64,000 nt of DNA, from assembly GCA_965199105.1 (NCBI GenBank), contig CBDAQO010000002.1, positions 1,612,001 through 1,676,000 of the forward strand, read 5' to 3'. How positions within the stretch are numbered: position 1 is the first letter of the stretch; the number at the start of each line of letters is the position of its first letter. A program made the translations under genes and the position numbers. The stretch comes from LMUY01 sp965199105 (GTDB lineage Bacteria; Pseudomonadota; Alphaproteobacteria; Acetobacterales; Acetobacteraceae). This document shows positions 62,463 to 64,000 of this stretch, piece by piece. A model generated the notes under the pieces. The model saw nothing but the letters and a program-made list of their open reading frames with translations. It did no database searches and was not told the origin of the DNA.

Positions 62463-62726
62463 ATGTATCGATCGGTTCGCGAAGAGCCATCTGTCACCGA
62501 GGCAATACAGCGCGCCAGTCACATATATCCGCGTACGTGGGATGCTTTCGACGCTCTTTGCTGGTTTTTAGTACGACGACAAGTGTCTGGCGTTTCAGTT
62601 GCGGGCGTGAACGATTTGTATCACCTCCATAAGCAAGCTGCCGGTGGGTGGGGCGTCCCTGCTATGACAGTGATATACACAGTGTCGGACGACCTGATTT
62701 TGCTGTGCGCAATAAAGATAGGATAA
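62463..62726 (+). CDS. Small RelE/ParE-like protein, probable toxin partner
   Basis: 87 aa, same low-GC islet, seven bases after the Panacea gene. The C-terminal half, VPAMTVIYTVSDDLILLCAI, resembles the last beta-strands of RelE/ParE toxins; the N-terminal helices are not clearly recognisable. ATG start with a weak ribosome-binding site. If it is a toxin, the Panacea protein would be its antitoxin, an unusual pairing; the call rests mainly on gene arrangement. Confidence 0.5.
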   Translation: MYRSVREEPSVTEAIQRASHIYPRTWDAFDALCWFLVRRQVSGVSVAGVNDLYHLHKQAAGGWGVPAMTVIYTVSDDLILLCAIKIG

Positions 62727-62733
62727 TCCGACC

Positions 62734-64000
62734 TTAACTCCGAGATGGCTCGTGTGCCACTTCCGGCGCCGGGATCACCGCCAGCAGCGCGGGCACGAAC
62801 AGCAGCGTCGACACCAGCGTGCAGCCCAGGCTGATCAGCAGCAGCGTGCCCATGCTCGCCGTGCCGCGATGCGCCGACAGCGCCAGCGAGCCGAACGCCG
62901 TGCCCGTGGTCAGCGCCGAGAACATCACCGCCCGCGCGGTGGGCGAGGCCAGGCGGGAATGCTCGCCGGCGCGCCAATTCATCACGAAGTAGATGTTGAA
63001 CGACACGCCCACGCCGAGCAGCAGTGGCAGCGCGATGATGTTGGCGAAGTTCAGCGGCAGGCCAAGCAGCAGCGACGCCACCACCGTCATCAGCGCCGAC
63101 AGCAGCAGCGAGGCCATCACCAAGGCCGCGTCCAGCAGGCGGCGCAGCACCAGCAGCAGGATCAGCGCGATCGCCACGATGGCGCCGATGGCCGCGTCGC
63201 GGAACGCGTCCACGATGGTGCGCGAGGTGGCGATGATGGTCACCGCCGAGCCGCCCGCTTCCGGCGCCACCGCCGTCACCTGGCGTACGAACTCGCCCAG
63301 GCCCGCGCCGCCGCTGAAGCCGGGCTTGGGCGTCACACTCACCCGCGCCTCGCCGTTCGGCAGCATCCAGTCCCGCACCAGGTCGGGCGGCAGTGAGCTC
63401 AGGCTCACCGGCCCGGCGGTCAGCGCCGAGCGCAGCGCGTCGAGCTCGGCGGGCAGGAACTCGGTCAGCGCCGTGTTGGCGGCCAGCAGCGTGGTGTCGG
63501 GCGCCTTGGACAGCGTCTGCAGGTCGGCCGCAATCTTGGCCAGTGGGCTATCCGGTGGCAGCTTGGCAGCGGCGCGGGTGAGGGACGCGGCAGCACTGCT
63601 GGCGGCCATCCGCAGCGCCTCCGCCGTCACCGGGGCCGAGGCGGTGGTGTTGCCGAGCGTGGCGGCCAGCACGTTCTCGGTATCCGAGATCATCGCCAGC
63701 TTGGGCGCCTGGTCATCCGGCACGAAGCTGGCGAGCGTCATCACGCTGGCAACGCTGGGCAGCGTCTGCAGCGCCGCCGCCACGCGGGACGCCGCCGCCT
63801 GGTCGGGTTCCAGCACGTCGATCGTATAGGGGTTGGTCAGCGGGTTGGACATCAGCTTGCGCAGCGTCTCCATTGCCTCAGTGTGCGGGTTCTTGGTGTC
63901 CAGCGGGTCGGCGTCGAAGCGCAGAAAGCCGATGCCGACCACCCCCGCCACCGCCAGCACCGCGAACAGGCCGAGCAGCGGCAGGCGCAGGCGCCCGATC
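62734..64000 (-). CDS. hpnN: Hopanoid transporter HpnN, RND family (5' end outside window)
   Basis: C-terminal 422 codons of an MMPL/RND-type transporter; the frame is open to the window edge. Several TM segments (AIGAIVAIALILLLVLRRLL, LSALMTVVASLLLGLPLNFA, MFSALTTGTAFGSLAL) with a large periplasmic loop between. The pattern MLPNGEARVSVTPKPGFSGG and NIIALPLLLGVGVSFNIYFV matches HpnN, which moves hopanoids to the outer membrane. RND proteins of other types are possible. Confidence 0.82.
   Translation of the reverse strand, partial: IGRLRLPLLGLFAVLAVAGVVGIGFLRFDADPLDTKNPHTEAMETLRKLMSNPLTNPYTIDVLEPDQAAASRVAAALQTLPSVASVMTLASFVPDDQAPKLAMISDTENVLAATLGNTTASAPVTAEALRMAASSAAASLTRAAAKLPPDSPLAKIAADLQTLSKAPDTTLLAANTALTEFLPAELDALRSALTAGPVSLSSLPPDLVRDWMLPNGEARVSVTPKPGFSGGAGLGEFVRQVTAVAPEAGGSAVTIIATSRTIVDAFRDAAIGAIVAIALILLLVLRRLLDAALVMASLLLSALMTVVASLLLGLPLNFANIIALPLLLGVGVSFNIYFVMNWRAGEHSRLASPTARAVMFSALTTGTAFGSLALSAHRGTASMGTLLLISLGCTLVSTLLFVPALLAVIPAPEVAHEPSRS

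Overview
The window is a stretch of GC-rich bacterial chromosome packed with genes of a free-living alphaproteobacterium. Ubiquinone (UbiH family) and hopanoid (HpnN) genes, GlnK-AmtB, CvpA-PurF, RadA, EttA and a UdgX/radical-SAM pair fit a Rhodospirillales/Acetobacteraceae-type organism; this placement is inference from gene content and composition. I saw no rRNA, tRNA or CRISPR array.

Layout. (1) 1-6387, minus strand: a ribose-type ABC transporter operon (binding protein, double ATPase, a small repeat protein, two permeases). The first permease is about twice normal length and the second, cut by the window edge, also has an N-terminal extension. (2) 6684-19545: a methylated-amine catabolism island. 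An APC permease stands divergent to dmmDABC (dimethylamine monooxygenase with a folate-binding subunit). Next come folD and purU (C1-folate oxidation to formate), then mgsABC-gmaS (N-methylglutamate synthase and gamma-glutamylmethylamide synthetase) and an XRE-cupin regulator. Together they take dimethylamine to methylamine plus a C1 unit, and methylamine to N-methylglutamate. N-methylglutamate dehydrogenase is not in the window. (3) 19742-27477: pyruvate kinase, a DUF1244 protein, a large glycosidase-like protein with two CBM60-type modules, and a glycosyltransferase / LpxH-like phosphatase / lipid-kinase trio. (4) 27478-29222: a gene graveyard with a broken RBBP9-type hydrolase and IS110-type transposase remnants. 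(5) 29223-48608: housekeeping and metabolic genes (SDR, purF-cvpA, an MCP, radA, an M29 peptidase with a nucleoside hydrolase, an old yellow enzyme, an ATP-grasp protein, DedA, a Ser/His-rich unknown protein, a hydroxyacid dehydrogenase, Sco-PCuAC copper chaperones, a leucyl/arginyl transferase and penicillin acylase). (6) 48671-53419: YraN, then a DUF4214 protein with three overlapping glycosyltransferase genes. (7) 53421-61788: a GNAT protein, ettA, amtB-glnK, a UbiH-type hydroxylase, and the radical-SAM/UdgX pair. (8) 61893-62726: a GC-poor islet with a Panacea-domain protein and a small RelE-like ORF, probably a toxin-antitoxin pair, followed by the 3' part of hpnN.

Non-coding structure is rich. 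A 114-bp hairpin element occurs three times, each time starting at the 3' end of a plus-strand gene and supplying the stop codon in two cases. A GAGAGGG hairpin repeat occurs eight times, always in the same orientation. There are many perfect short tandem duplications (units of 12-18 bp, plus a 4 x 41 bp array). Candidate alternative-sigma promoters lie upstream of the Ser/His-rich gene (sigma-54), glnK (sigma-54, imperfect) and the MCP gene (sigma-28).

The points that look least explained are the enlarged ABC permeases with their repeat protein, the stop-codon-supplying 114-bp repeat, the sigma-54-preceded Ser/His-rich protein, and the Panacea/RelE-like pair.
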